A DNA stretch of 34,232 nt, taken from a virus. Location: IMG/VR virus record IMGVR_UViG_3300042879_000370, positions 1 through 34,232 of that record; one strand, given 5' to 3'. This document shows positions 15,990 through 25,132 of the stretch, piece after piece; positions within the stretch are counted from its first letter, which is position 1; every line of letters starts with the position of its first letter. Under the pieces are notes generated by a model. The model saw nothing but the letters and a program-made list of their open reading frames with translations. It had not been told where the DNA came from and did no database searches. A program made the translations under genes and the position numbers.

Positions 15990-18016
15990 TATTTGGTCAA
16001 GCTAAACGCTATACAGCTAATACAGCATCTATAACTGCGCCTATTGGTGGATGGAACGCTAGGGATTCTATCGCCCAAATGCCTGCTACAGATGCAGTTA
16101 CCTTAACCAATTTATACCCTACACCAACGGATGTTCAGTTAAGAAAAGGCTATACAAGGTACTCTCAGCTAACCACTTCTACTGGCGTTCAAACCATTTC
16201 AAGCATTACCTTTAGTGGCACTACAGCTACTTTAACTACTGTTTCTGCACACGGTTTAAGCGATGGTGACCGAGTATCTATTACAGGAACAACACCTTCA
16301 ACTTATAGTGGTATTTACATCATTACGGTAACGGGGGCTACCACTTTTACTTATACAATGGCTGTTACTCCAAGCGGTAATGCTTCAGTCGTAGGTGCGT
16401 ACACCATAGGTATAACAACACCTGTAAACACCTTAATGAACTACGCAGGGGTTACAAACCAACAAATATTTGCTGTTGCAGGAACAACTATATACGATTG
16501 CGATACACCAACAGCTAGTCAAGTCTTTACTGTTGCTAACGATAAATTTCAATATGTAAACTTTTCCAATATTGGTGGTGATTACATTGTTGCTTGTAAT
16601 GGCGTAGACCCAGTTACCGTTTTTGATGGAACTGTTTGGTTTACGATGGCAACTACTACTACAGCAGCAGCTATAACTGGTATTTCTCGTACAAGCCCAT
16701 CCAATGTGGCAACTGTTACTACAGCAACAGCACATGGTTTAGTTACTAATAACCGAGTTACCATTACTGCATCTAGCGAATCTAGCTTTTTAGGTGGTTT
16801 TGTTATCACAGTAACAGGGCCAACAACCTTTACTTTTGTATCTACCGGCACTTCTACGGTAGTTGCCGCGACTGGCACATATACGGTATTAGGGATTAAA
16901 GGTGGCACTACTGGCGGCACAACCTACAACATTAATTCCAATACTTTTGTTCATGTAAACCTGTTTAAAAATCGCTTGTATTTCACACAAGAAAACAGCA
17001 TGAATGTTTGGTATTTGCCTGTTGATTCGCTTGGTGGTGATGCTTTTCCATTGGATTTTGGTGGAATAGCTAAAAGCGGTGGTTTTATGCAAGGTATGGC
17101 TACATGGACTCTTGACGCAGGTCAAGGCGCAGATGATTACGCTGTATTTGCTACAAACATGGGTGAAGTTATAGTCTATAACGGAACAGACCCATCAAAC
17201 GCTTTAACATGGGCTTTAAAAGGAGTATGGCAGCTAGGTTACATATTTAGCCGTAGATTCTTTTATAAGTTTGCTGGGGATATTCTTTTGCTTACCCAAG
17301 GCGGTTTAGTTCCCCTTGCAGGCGCGCTTCAATCTAGCAGGTTAGACCCTAGAATTAACATAACAGATAAGATTTTCTACGAAATTAGCAAAGACGCAGA
17401 CGCATACTCTACTGAATTTGGTTGGCAAGTTATACATTTTCCAAAGCCAAATATGTTATTAATCAACATTCCCAACCCATCGGGAACTGAACAATATGTA
17501 ATGCACACCATATCTAAGGCTTGGGCTAACTTTGTAGGCATAGATTCAAATGTGTATGAAATACACAATGATAATTTGTATTTTGGTGGAAATGGCTATG
17601 TAGGTAATTTTTGGAATGGTTATGCAGATGACGGAGAGCCTATTTCAGCTACCTGCCAACAGGCTTATACCTACTTTGATTTGCCAGGGCAGCAAAAACG
17701 ATTTACTATGATTCGCCCTACTTTCTTGGTGGATGCTGGCGCACCTGGCGTTTATGCTGGTATTAATACCGACTTTCAGACCCAAAACAACCTTGGTCAA
17801 GTGTCATTCCAATCAGTCCCAACAACCGTAGGCGTATGGGATGCAGCTACTTGGGACAACTTTAACTGGGCAGGAAACCTTATTATTTACCGTAATTGGC
17901 AAGGTGTAAGTGGAATTGGGTACTCTGCCGGAATCAACTTAAACATTGTTTCTCAAGGGATTGATGTGCATTGGGTATCTACCGACTATGTAATGGAAAA
18001 AGGCTCAGTCATTTGA
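15986..18016 (+). CDS. Tail hub/stabilisation protein (P22 gp10-like)
   Basis: A 676-residue protein. The opening (APIGGWNARDSIAQMPATDA, then VTLTNLYPTPTDVQLRKGY) and the later NVWYLPVDSLGGDAFPLDFG are typical of the large tail-hub proteins of P22-like podoviruses. Residues about 71-141 and 230-301 are two copies of a beta domain with an AHGL core and an ITVTG-TTFT strand. These look like an inserted, duplicated Ig-like module. It would close the portal channel and carry fibres. It overlaps the adaptor (ATGA) and the next gene (TTGA). Confidence 0.82.
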   Translation: MIFGQAKRYTANTASITAPIGGWNARDSIAQMPATDAVTLTNLYPTPTDVQLRKGYTRYSQLTTSTGVQTISSITFSGTTATLTTVSAHGLSDGDRVSITGTTPSTYSGIYIITVTGATTFTYTMAVTPSGNASVVGAYTIGITTPVNTLMNYAGVTNQQIFAVAGTTIYDCDTPTASQVFTVANDKFQYVNFSNIGGDYIVACNGVDPVTVFDGTVWFTMATTTTAAAITGISRTSPSNVATVTTATAHGLVTNNRVTITASSESSFLGGFVITVTGPTTFTFVSTGTSTVVAATGTYTVLGIKGGTTGGTTYNINSNTFVHVNLFKNRLYFTQENSMNVWYLPVDSLGGDAFPLDFGGIAKSGGFMQGMATWTLDAGQGADDYAVFATNMGEVIVYNGTDPSNALTWALKGVWQLGYIFSRRFFYKFAGDILLLTQGGLVPLAGALQSSRLDPRINITDKIFYEISKDADAYSTEFGWQVIHFPKPNMLLINIPNPSGTEQYVMHTISKAWANFVGIDSNVYEIHNDNLYFGGNGYVGNFWNGYADDGEPISATCQQAYTYFDLPGQQKRFTMIRPTFLVDAGAPGVYAGINTDFQTQNNLGQVSFQSVPTTVGVWDAATWDNFNWAGNLIIYRNWQGVSGIGYSAGINLNIVSQGIDVHWVSTDYVMEKGSVI

Positions 18017-18453
18017 GGGTTGTTACTACTGAAAATCAAGCTGATTTGGCTCGATGGATAAGCAACAAATTAGGTGGTGGAACATCTAAAAACTTGATGT
18101 GTATAGGGCAGAAAATAGATGGTGAATTAAAAGCGGTAGCAAGTTATAGCAATTTTCAAGGTAAATCGTGTAATTTTAGTCTTGCAGGTGAAGGCAATTT
18201 TATGAATAAAGATTTTCTTTGGGCTATGTTTGATTACCCTTTTAATATTTTGAATCTGAAGGTTATAATAGCGACAATAGCAGGGAATAACGAAAAATCC
18301 CTGAAATTAAGCCGACACCTTGGTTTCAAAGAAATAGCCAATATTGCTGATGCCCACATAGATGGTGATTTAGTAATAATGACTATGAAGCGTGAAAATT
18401 GTAAATGGTTACAGTTAAACGCAGATTTGAACAAGGTAAGGAGATTAACATGA
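18013..18453 (+). CDS. GNAT-type N-acetyltransferase
   Basis: A 146-residue protein. The segment IIATIAGNNEKSLKLSRHLG, then FKEI, is the acetyl-CoA-binding A motif and following helix of GNAT enzymes (N-S-LS-LGF). VGI-like strands around CIGQKIDGELKAVASYSNF precede it. I take the TTG at 18013 as start: AAAAAGG lies nine bases upstream and TTGA overlaps the hub stop exactly as ATGA does elsewhere. A longer TTG start at 17971 is possible but less likely. Target unknown: a virion protein, an aminoglycoside-like small molecule or a host protein. It overlaps the next gene by four bases, so it is made with virion proteins. Short GNATs at this place occur in other podoviruses. Confidence 0.78.
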   Translation: MRVVTTENQADLARWISNKLGGGTSKNLMCIGQKIDGELKAVASYSNFQGKSCNFSLAGEGNFMNKDFLWAMFDYPFNILNLKVIIATIAGNNEKSLKLSRHLGFKEIANIADAHIDGDLVIMTMKRENCKWLQLNADLNKVRRLT

Positions 18454-19472
18454 GTTTTATTGCTGATGCAGTTAGTAGTATTTTTGGTGGTGGCCCTGAA
18501 GCCCCACCTGCCCCTGATTACGCAGGGGCAGCTACCGCTACTTCACAAGGTAACTTAGACGCTGCCCGTGCAGCCACAGCAGCTAACCGTGTAAATCAAG
18601 TTACCCCTTACGGTAATGTTAATTACGAGCAAACTGGTACTGACCAATACGGCAATCCAACTTGGACAGCAACTCAGACTGCTTCTAGTGCATTAGAGCC
18701 TGCCATTAATCAATCAATGGAAGCTGTAGGAAATTACGATTTTAGCCAGTTTGACCCTTCCAACTTACCTTCTGTTGGTATTAACCCTGGCGAAACTTAT
18801 TCTGACGCTATTATGCGTAGATTGCAGCCACAGATTCAGATGCAAAATGAAATGTCAGACCAACAATTAGCAAATCAAGGCATTATGCCTGGTTCGCAAG
18901 CCTACAATAATGCTAAACAGTTGTTGCAACAAAGTCAAAACGACAAGCTAACAAGTGCAATTACTAGCGGTTTTGATGTTGGATTGCGAGCAAATGCCAA
19001 CCAATTTGGTCAAGATTTAAAAACATATAACACTAATTTAGCTGCCCCATTTACTTATGCAAGCAATGTAAAAGCATTGGCTACTCCTAATTATGTAAAC
19101 CCTACAAATCAAGCAACTACGGCTGGTCCTGATATTTTAGGTGCTACTACTGCTACTGGTAACTACAATTTAAGCAATTACAACGCTGAACAAGCTAGAA
19201 ATGCTGCTATGACAAGTGGATTAATGAATTTAGGTGGTGCAGCAATTATGGCTTCAGATATTCGCACTAAAGAAAACATTGTTGAAATTGGCGTTTCTAA
19301 GATTGGTTTGCCTGTTTATATATACGAATACAAGCCTGAATGGAAAAACGAAGCAGGTCATGGCAAGTTTATGGGTTACATGGCTCACGAAGTTGAAGAA
19401 TTTATGCCTGAAGCAGTTATTACAAGACCTGATGGCATCAAAATGGTTAATTATGGAGCTTTAAATGGCTGA
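18450..19472 (+). CDS. Internal virion protein with C-terminal S74-type autoprotease/chaperone domain
   Basis: A 340-residue protein. The N-terminus (MSFIADAVSSIFGGGPEAPP) and the Gln/Asn/Ala-rich body with NEMSDQQLANQGIMPGSQAY, then NNAKQLL, are typical of podovirus ejection proteins. The end is a short S74 peptidase (intramolecular chaperone) segment: SDIRTKENI at 269-277, GYMAHEVEEFMPEAV, and MVNYGALNG. The known Ser/Lys dyad spacing of this family (S, then K five residues on) is kept as S269 and K274, so self-cleavage is possible. AAGGTAAGGAG and the ATGA overlap support the start at 18450. It overlaps the next gene by eight bases. Confidence 0.82.
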   Translation: MSFIADAVSSIFGGGPEAPPAPDYAGAATATSQGNLDAARAATAANRVNQVTPYGNVNYEQTGTDQYGNPTWTATQTASSALEPAINQSMEAVGNYDFSQFDPSNLPSVGINPGETYSDAIMRRLQPQIQMQNEMSDQQLANQGIMPGSQAYNNAKQLLQQSQNDKLTSAITSGFDVGLRANANQFGQDLKTYNTNLAAPFTYASNVKALATPNYVNPTNQATTAGPDILGATTATGNYNLSNYNAEQARNAAMTSGLMNLGGAAIMASDIRTKENIVEIGVSKIGLPVYIYEYKPEWKNEAGHGKFMGYMAHEVEEFMPEAVITRPDGIKMVNYGALNG

Positions 19473-20742
19473 TATAAATCTAACAGGCACTTTGCCACCT
19501 GAAATTTTACAACAACAACAGCAATTAAATCGCCAACAACAACTGGCGCAGTTGTTAATGCAACAGGGTTTTCAGCAACCACAAGGCCAAATGGTTAGTG
19601 GTCGTTATGTTGCCCCTAGCATCTTTCAGAACCTTGCTCCATTACTTCAGACTTATCTTGGCTCACGCATGGCTGAAAAAGGTGATAAACAAGCGTTAGA
19701 CCTTGCTAAACAACTGCGTGACCAACAGCAACAAATGGGTCAAAATTACTTTGAAGCAATTAGCCCAACTCAAACTGAATTAGCAGGCCCAACTCCAACA
19801 GGCGCACCATTAACTACGGTTAATCAGCCTGATTATCGTAAAGCTTTTGGTATTGCGACAGACCCTTATGCACCTTCTTGGCTTAAAGCCCAAGCTGCTG
19901 AAATGCTTAAACCACAAAAAGTGGCTGAAGGTGAAAAGGTTGTTCGTTTTAACCCTGCAACTGGTAAAAATGAAGTAGTTGCTGAAGGTGGTGAAAAGTT
20001 TAAAGCCCCTATACAAGTAGATACAGGAACAACAATTGAGTTCCGTGACCCAAGAAACCCAACGGTAGTATTGCAAACTATTCCTAAAACACAAATGCCT
20101 ACTGCTGGACAAGTAGTAGAGCGTGACGATGGAACTTTCTTAATAAATACTCGCACAGGTCAAGCTACACCAGTAACGGGAGCAGGTGGACAGCCATTGC
20201 AAGGTGGCGGCAAACCATTAACAGAAACTCAATCCAACGCTGTAGCGTTTGGTGCTAGAGCAATAGCCGCAAATAAAATAGCAACTGATTTGGAAAAACA
20301 AGGGGTTACTAATACTGGCGTTATTCGTTCTGTTTTGGGTGGTATTGTAGGTCAAGCACCTATTGTTGGTGAAAAATTAGAGCAAGGTGTTCGTTCTGCA
20401 TTTAATCCAATTCCATCTGTTTTAGGTGGCCCAAGTAGCGAACAACAACAAGTAGACCAAGCTCGTAGAAACTTTATTAGCGCAGTTTTGCGTAAAGAAT
20501 CAGGCGCGGCTATTGCAGCAAGTGAATACGCAAACGAAGAAAAGAAATATTTTCCGCAAATTGGCGATACTCAGAAAACAATTGACCAAAAGCAAGAAGC
20601 TCGTAGATTGGCTATTAAAGCTCTTGAAGCGCAAGCTGGCCCAAGTGGAACACGCCAAATTAATAAGATTACAGATGAAATGGGAACTAGTGGTACAGGT
20701 GGTGTAGTGGACTTTAACCAGCTACCTACAGGAAGAAGATAA
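19465..20742 (+). CDS. Internal virion (DNA ejection) protein
   Basis: A 425-residue protein. It has a Gln-rich helical N-terminus (ILQQQQQLNRQQQLAQLLMQ). A middle region (residues about 150-235) is rich in short beta segments. The C-terminal helical domain contains QARRNFISAVLRKESGAAIA followed by YFPQIGD. That last pattern recurs, to my knowledge, in ejection-type proteins of many podoviruses. No enzyme motif is seen. It would sit inside the capsid and leave with the DNA to help it cross the envelope. It lies between the other two internal proteins. Confidence 0.75.
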   Translation: MADINLTGTLPPEILQQQQQLNRQQQLAQLLMQQGFQQPQGQMVSGRYVAPSIFQNLAPLLQTYLGSRMAEKGDKQALDLAKQLRDQQQQMGQNYFEAISPTQTELAGPTPTGAPLTTVNQPDYRKAFGIATDPYAPSWLKAQAAEMLKPQKVAEGEKVVRFNPATGKNEVVAEGGEKFKAPIQVDTGTTIEFRDPRNPTVVLQTIPKTQMPTAGQVVERDDGTFLINTRTGQATPVTGAGGQPLQGGGKPLTETQSNAVAFGARAIAANKIATDLEKQGVTNTGVIRSVLGGIVGQAPIVGEKLEQGVRSAFNPIPSVLGGPSSEQQQVDQARRNFISAVLRKESGAAIAASEYANEEKKYFPQIGDTQKTIDQKQEARRLAIKALEAQAGPSGTRQINKITDEMGTSGTGGVVDFNQLPTGRR

Positions 20743-20743
20743 C

Positions 20744-22624
20744 ATGGATGTACGGATGCCGGATGGTACTGTTGTTAAAAATGTGCCTGACAACATAACG
20801 CAAGCCGACCTATTGGCTCGCTACAACTCATTTAAAACCCCTGATACACGGGGTAATATTATTACGAGTGATGTACCTACGGTAGCCGGTCAAGTACCTA
20901 ATCCACCTGTAGTGCAAGAACCACCACGCACTATGATGGATAAGTTAAAAGCCATCTATGAAGTGCCATTAGCGGCAGGTAGCGCTATGGTGGCAGCCCC
21001 CGTAAGTTCTGCTTATGGTGTAGCCAAATCACTTGCAAGTCCTGAATTTGGTACACAAGCTGGAGTTCAACAGGGTCAACAAGCGGCAAATAGATTAGCT
21101 CAACAAATGACTTACCAACCTACTTCACCTGTTAGCCAAGATGTGCTTCAAGGCATTAGTAATGTTGCAGAAGCTACAAAAATTCCTGTAACACCTGGCG
21201 GCATTGGTCAAATTCCTTCTTTTGCTCAACAAGCTAGTAATGTAGGTCAAGTTATTCGCCCGATGGCTAATCAAGCTATGCAAACTGTTAGACCAACAGT
21301 AAACAACATGGTTCAAGCCTTACGCAGAGAGCCACAACCAACTATGGCAGGTGTTGGTGCAGCACAAACTCCTGAAGCCGTTACTCGCACCCAAATGGCA
21401 CAACAGTTGCGTGTTCCAGTAGAGTTAAGTAAAGGTCAAGCTGAACGGGATTTAGGACAACAAAAGTTTGAAATTGAAACTCCTAAACAGTTTCCAGAGT
21501 TAGGCAAACCCTTAATTGAAGCCCAAGCCAAACGAAATGATGCTATTTTACAGAACTTTGATGCGTTTGTTGATGCTACAGGCAAAGAAACCTATGGATT
21601 GCGTGAAACTGGTCGAGTAGTAGATAAAGCCCTTGTAAACGCTGCTAATAAAGCTAAACAACAAATTAATACTGCTTATACAGCCGCAAGAGAAGCTGGT
21701 GAAACGCAACAACCATTAGATTATGCACCTTTAAAAGCCTATATTGACCAACAAACACCTACCGTTAAGCGTAAATTAGCACCAATTCTTAGCGCAGTAG
21801 ATGAAGAAATTGCTCGTAATGATTTATCTAAAACAGGTCAAATTTCTATCAATCAACTTGAAGATATTTACCAATTTATTAATAAAAACTACGAACCTGG
21901 CACACCTGCTGGTACTTATGCCAAAGAAATGAAAGACTTGATTAATCAGATTACTGAAGGTCAAGGCGGTAAATTGTATAAAGAAGCTAGAGCATTACGC
22001 ACTAAATATGGTCGTGAATTTGAAAATGTCGGATATGTAGACAAATTGTTACGCACCAAACCTGGCACTACAGACCGAGCCGTAGGTTATGAAGATGTGT
22101 TTGACCATGCAATTCTAAATGGCACAAAAGACGATATGGCTGCTATTGGCAGAACTTTAAAGAAAGCAGGCCCTGAAGGTCAACAAGCATGGAAAGAGTT
22201 ACAAGGTCAGACTATTCAATACATGAAAGACCAAGTATCTAAATCTGTTGATGTTGATTCTTTTGGAAACCCTGTAGTTTCCCCTGCTAAATTTAAAGCT
22301 GTAGTTACTCAATTAGACCAAGACGGCAAACTAGACTATTTGTTTGGTAGAAAGGGAGCGCAAGAGATTCGTGACCTTTTAGAAACCACAATTAATGTCA
22401 ATGCGCCATTAAAGGGTGCTGCTAACTACTCTAATACCTCTAGTGCATTAATAACCGCTTTAGACAAGGTAAATCAGACTCCATTGGGTAGAATACCAGG
22501 CATAGGTACTATTTCTAAGTTCATGGTAGAAAAAGGCAAAGAATCTGCTTTAAAGAAACAAATAGAAGAATCTATTAATTATTCGCCAAATAATATGGCA
22601 AATCAGTTAAGAAAAGGGAAATAA
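20744..22624 (+). CDS. Large internal virion (DNA ejection) protein
   Basis: A 626-residue protein. Its opening MPDGTVVKNVPDNITQADLL, then ARY, is a common N-terminus of phage ejection-type proteins. Residues about 70-200 are Gln/Ala/Pro rich and the remainder is long and helical, with many Lys and Glu. A short hydrophobic, Ala-rich stretch (AAGSAMVAAPVSSAYGVAKS) near residue 77 could touch membranes. No transglycosylase or protease motif was found. It follows the second internal protein after one base. Third member of the set, as in P22 (gp7, gp20, gp16), by analogy of order only. Confidence 0.75.
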   Translation: MDVRMPDGTVVKNVPDNITQADLLARYNSFKTPDTRGNIITSDVPTVAGQVPNPPVVQEPPRTMMDKLKAIYEVPLAAGSAMVAAPVSSAYGVAKSLASPEFGTQAGVQQGQQAANRLAQQMTYQPTSPVSQDVLQGISNVAEATKIPVTPGGIGQIPSFAQQASNVGQVIRPMANQAMQTVRPTVNNMVQALRREPQPTMAGVGAAQTPEAVTRTQMAQQLRVPVELSKGQAERDLGQQKFEIETPKQFPELGKPLIEAQAKRNDAILQNFDAFVDATGKETYGLRETGRVVDKALVNAANKAKQQINTAYTAAREAGETQQPLDYAPLKAYIDQQTPTVKRKLAPILSAVDEEIARNDLSKTGQISINQLEDIYQFINKNYEPGTPAGTYAKEMKDLINQITEGQGGKLYKEARALRTKYGREFENVGYVDKLLRTKPGTTDRAVGYEDVFDHAILNGTKDDMAAIGRTLKKAGPEGQQAWKELQGQTIQYMKDQVSKSVDVDSFGNPVVSPAKFKAVVTQLDQDGKLDYLFGRKGAQEIRDLLETTINVNAPLKGAANYSNTSSALITALDKVNQTPLGRIPGIGTISKFMVEKGKESALKKQIEESINYSPNNMANQLRKGK

Positions 22625-22625
22625 T

Positions 22626-23294
22626 ATGTCTAGGAATGGTTCGGGTACTTACCTATTACCAGTAGGAAACCCTGTTGTTACAGGAACAACTATTACCTCA
22701 AATTGGGGTAATACTACTATGAGCGACATTGCTACTGCTCTTACAGGAAGCGTGGCTGCTGATGGTCAAACGCCTATTACTGGCAATTTGCAGATGGGTG
22801 GCAATAAAATTACCGGCATGGCTAACGGTACAGCTTTAACAGATGCAGCTACGGTAGCCCAATCTGTTCCTACTGGTTGCATTTTAATGTGGTCAGGTTC
22901 GATTGCTACCATTCCAACCGGTTGGTTAATTTGTGATGGTACAAACGGCACTCCTGACTTGCGTAGTCGATTTATTGTTGGTGCTGGTTCTACTTATGCG
23001 GTAAATGCTACAGGTGGTTCTGCTGATGCAACCCTAGTAAGTCATAGCCATACCGCTTCATCTTCTTCTTCTGTAACTGATAATGGACACAGTCACGCAG
23101 GTGTTCCAGCCATTGACGGGTCGGTAAATCCAGGTTCAACCCCAAATCGTTTGGTAAACGGAACTACAAACAGTTCTTCAGCAACAACAGGAATTAGCGT
23201 AGCTACTACTACATCTATTAGCACCGAAGGTAGCTCTGCAACTAACGCAAACTTACCACCATATTTAGCCCGTGCGTACATTATGAAGTCGTAA
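22626..23294 (+). CDS. Tail collar-domain fibre protein
   Basis: A 222-residue protein. The first half has the fibre-type GNLQMGGNKITGMANGT and an ATVAQ segment. Residues about 80-125 are the tail collar domain (GCILMWSGSIATIPTGWLIC, then DGTNGTPDLRSRFIVGAG). His-rich SHSHTAS and NGHSHAG follow, as in collar fibres where histidines bind metal in the trimer. The end NANLPPYLARAYIMK is the usual family ending. It is probably a second type of host-contact fibre, encoded far from the main fibre block. Confidence 0.88.
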   Translation: MSRNGSGTYLLPVGNPVVTGTTITSNWGNTTMSDIATALTGSVAADGQTPITGNLQMGGNKITGMANGTALTDAATVAQSVPTGCILMWSGSIATIPTGWLICDGTNGTPDLRSRFIVGAGSTYAVNATGGSADATLVSHSHTASSSSSVTDNGHSHAGVPAIDGSVNPGSTPNRLVNGTTNSSSATTGISVATTTSISTEGSSATNANLPPYLARAYIMKS

Positions 23295-23296
23295 TT

Positions 23297-23530
23297 ATGG
23301 ATGACGGAAAAATAGACCTTGTCCGTTATGGCGTACTTTGGCAAAAAGTTGAGAATTACGAAGATAAGTTTGATGCTATGCAAAAAAAGATGGACTGCAT
23401 GGAATCCGACCTTAAAAAGTTGGTGCTTATGGCTGAACGGTCAAAAGGTAGCCTTTGGGCTTTAATGGGTGTAGCTTCCGTTGTTGGCGGTGCTATTTCA
23501 ATTCTTACTGATTTTTTTTTCAAAAAATAA
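23297..23530 (+). CDS. Small membrane protein, possible holin/antiholin (XhlA-like layout)
   Basis: A 77-residue protein. Residues about 10-50 form a charged amphipathic coiled coil, and one membrane helix spans about 52-75 (LWALMGVASVVGGAISILTD), followed by a KK tail. This coil-plus-one-helix layout matches hemolysin XhlA-type and other accessory lysis proteins. It stands beside the holin candidate and endolysin. The last codons contain a run of nine T residues (23512-23520). Confidence 0.65.
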   Translation: MDDGKIDLVRYGVLWQKVENYEDKFDAMQKKMDCMESDLKKLVLMAERSKGSLWALMGVASVVGGAISILTDFFFKK

Positions 23531-23556
23531 AAACAGATAATAGCTAAAGGGCTAAT

Positions 23557-23958
23557 ATGTTAGGACTAGACACCATTGTTGGCGTAGGCATGAAGCTAAT
23601 TGACAAGCTGATACCTGACCCTGAAGCTAAAGCACAAGCCCAGCTAGAACTAGCCAAACTTGCCCAAGAAGGCAAACTGGCTGAAATACAGGCTGATACC
23701 GCAGAAGCCCAAGAAGTTACCAAGCGGGCGCAAGCGGACATGGCTAGTGATAGCTGGCTATCAAAAAACATTCGGCCCATGACTTTAATTTTTATTCTTG
23801 GTGGTTATTTTGTATTTGCCATGATGAGCGCTTTTGGCAATAACGCTAATGAAAAATATGTGGAGCTACTGGGGCAATGGGGTATGTTGGTAATGTCATT
23901 CTATTTTGGTGGTCGTACTCTTGAAAAAATCATGGACATGAAATCTAAAGAAAAATGA
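23557..23958 (+). CDS. Holin-like membrane protein (3TM/GTA-type)
   Basis: A 133-residue protein. An N-terminal amphipathic region (VGMKLIDKLIPDPEAKAQAQ), then a charged helix, is followed by two clear membrane segments (about 75-95 and 105-122). The PD-EAKA-AQLEL and IRP-TLI pattern is that of the holin family with up to three membrane helices found in phages and gene transfer agents. It would open the inner membrane to release the endolysin encoded downstream. It overlaps the next gene by four bases. Confidence 0.78.
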   Translation: MLGLDTIVGVGMKLIDKLIPDPEAKAQAQLELAKLAQEGKLAEIQADTAEAQEVTKRAQADMASDSWLSKNIRPMTLIFILGGYFVFAMMSAFGNNANEKYVELLGQWGMLVMSFYFGGRTLEKIMDMKSKEK

Positions 23959-24548
23959 AGGATTTAGTACCTCAGATTCTTGAGTATGTTCAAAGCCCAT
24001 TTAAATTGTTTGCTATTGTAGTTATGGCGGTACTTGCCTTTAGTGGGCATTTTATTTACTCAAATCAATCGTTTTTACTAGCTGCATACGACAAAAACAA
24101 GACTTTACTCCGTATTGATGTATCTAAAGCAGACGATGTTGCCAAGCTGCTTTTTAAAGAAACCAACGCTGATGTGGTAGCCATATTTGAAGTAGACATT
24201 ATGTTAGGTACACGAGTTTTGGTACGGGCATACACCAAAGAAGGCAGGGATAAAGCCCATGACGGCATAGATGTAGGGATGCTGTCAGCCAATCAAGAAA
24301 ACAACGCAGACCTGTTAAGCCTTTACGGTGGCTCTATTCCTTGTGGAAGTTACACTAGGGCGCAATCTTTGGTCGGCTTTTGGTATTTACAGCAAGGTGC
24401 GACTTTTCTTTGCCGTTCCAGTATGCCTACAACCGCAGGATTATTCGCTGGACAGCTAACAGTAGGCTGGAAAACCCCACCTGAAAACATTAACAAAATC
24501 CAAGATATGATGGCTATTGCCGCTAACATGATGATAAGGAAACCATGA
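23955..24548 (+). CDS. Membrane-anchored hypothetical protein of the lysis cluster
   Basis: A 197-residue protein. One N-terminal membrane helix spans about residues 17-36 (KLFAIVVMAVLAFSGHFIYS), followed by a soluble domain with a NADVVAIFEVDIMLGTRVLV strand pair and two Cys (GSIPCGS, TFLCRS) that might form a disulfide in the periplasm. I do not recognise the family. Its place between holin candidate and endolysin suggests a role in lysis or superinfection control, but its length and lack of a lipobox do not match usual spanins. It overlaps the endolysin by four bases. Confidence 0.65.
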   Translation: MKDLVPQILEYVQSPFKLFAIVVMAVLAFSGHFIYSNQSFLLAAYDKNKTLLRIDVSKADDVAKLLFKETNADVVAIFEVDIMLGTRVLVRAYTKEGRDKAHDGIDVGMLSANQENNADLLSLYGGSIPCGSYTRAQSLVGFWYLQQGATFLCRSSMPTTAGLFAGQLTVGWKTPPENINKIQDMMAIAANMMIRKP

Positions 24549-25132
24549 TTGAATCCCAATTATTAGCCCTAGGCATTGAAGGCAGGTGGCTAGAACCCCT
24601 TTTGGAAACCTTTGAGAAGTACGATATATCTACCCCCAAACGCCAGGCTTACTTTATTGGTCAATGTATGCACGAATCAGGTGGTTTTAAACAGTTAAAA
24701 GAAAACCTAAACTATTCTGCAAGAGGTTTAATGGCTACTTGGCCTAGCCGATTCCCTGACATTGATACCGCAGAAAAGTTTGAGCGTAACCCTGAAAAGA
24801 TAGCCAATAAGGTCTATGCAGGTCGTATGGGCAATACAGAAGATGGGGATGGCGCAAAGTACATTGGTCGTGGACTTATCCAACTTACCGGCAAAGAGAA
24901 CTACGCTAACTGCGGAAATGCCATAGGAGTCGATTTAGTGGCTAATCCTGACCTTTTATCAACACCTAAGTACGCTGCCCTATCCGCAGGTTGGTTTTGG
25001 AACAGGAAGGGTTTAAATGCCCTTGCTGATGCAGATGACATTGACACCATAACAAAACGAATTAATGGTGGATTAATCGGCCTTGCTGATAGAAAAGCCA
25101 AAGTTGAAATGGTGTCAAAGTACCTAGTCTAA
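24545..25132 (+). CDS. Endolysin, GH19 chitinase-like muramidase
   Basis: A 195-residue protein. The segment QAYFIGQCMHESGGF (E44 as likely catalytic acid) and GAKYIGRGLIQLTGKENYAN are those of glycoside hydrolase family 19 lysins of phages of Gram-negative bacteria. GWFWNRKGLNALAD and KRINGGLIGLADR complete the fold. It lacks a signal peptide and cell-wall-binding domain, so it depends on a holin. Last gene of the long rightward unit: its TAA (25130-25132) directly abuts the stop of the convergent gene. Confidence 0.92.
   Translation: MIESQLLALGIEGRWLEPLLETFEKYDISTPKRQAYFIGQCMHESGGFKQLKENLNYSARGLMATWPSRFPDIDTAEKFERNPEKIANKVYAGRMGNTEDGDGAKYIGRGLIQLTGKENYANCGNAIGVDLVANPDLLSTPKYAALSAGWFWNRKGLNALADADDIDTITKRINGGLIGLADRKAKVEMVSKYLV

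Noticed and set aside
16433-16920. Long open frames on the minus strand opposite the tail hub gene
   Set aside because: They lie antisense to a clearly coding, family-matched gene, have Cys/Ser/Val-rich repetitive translations mirroring Thr/Gly codons, and lack ribosome binding sites.
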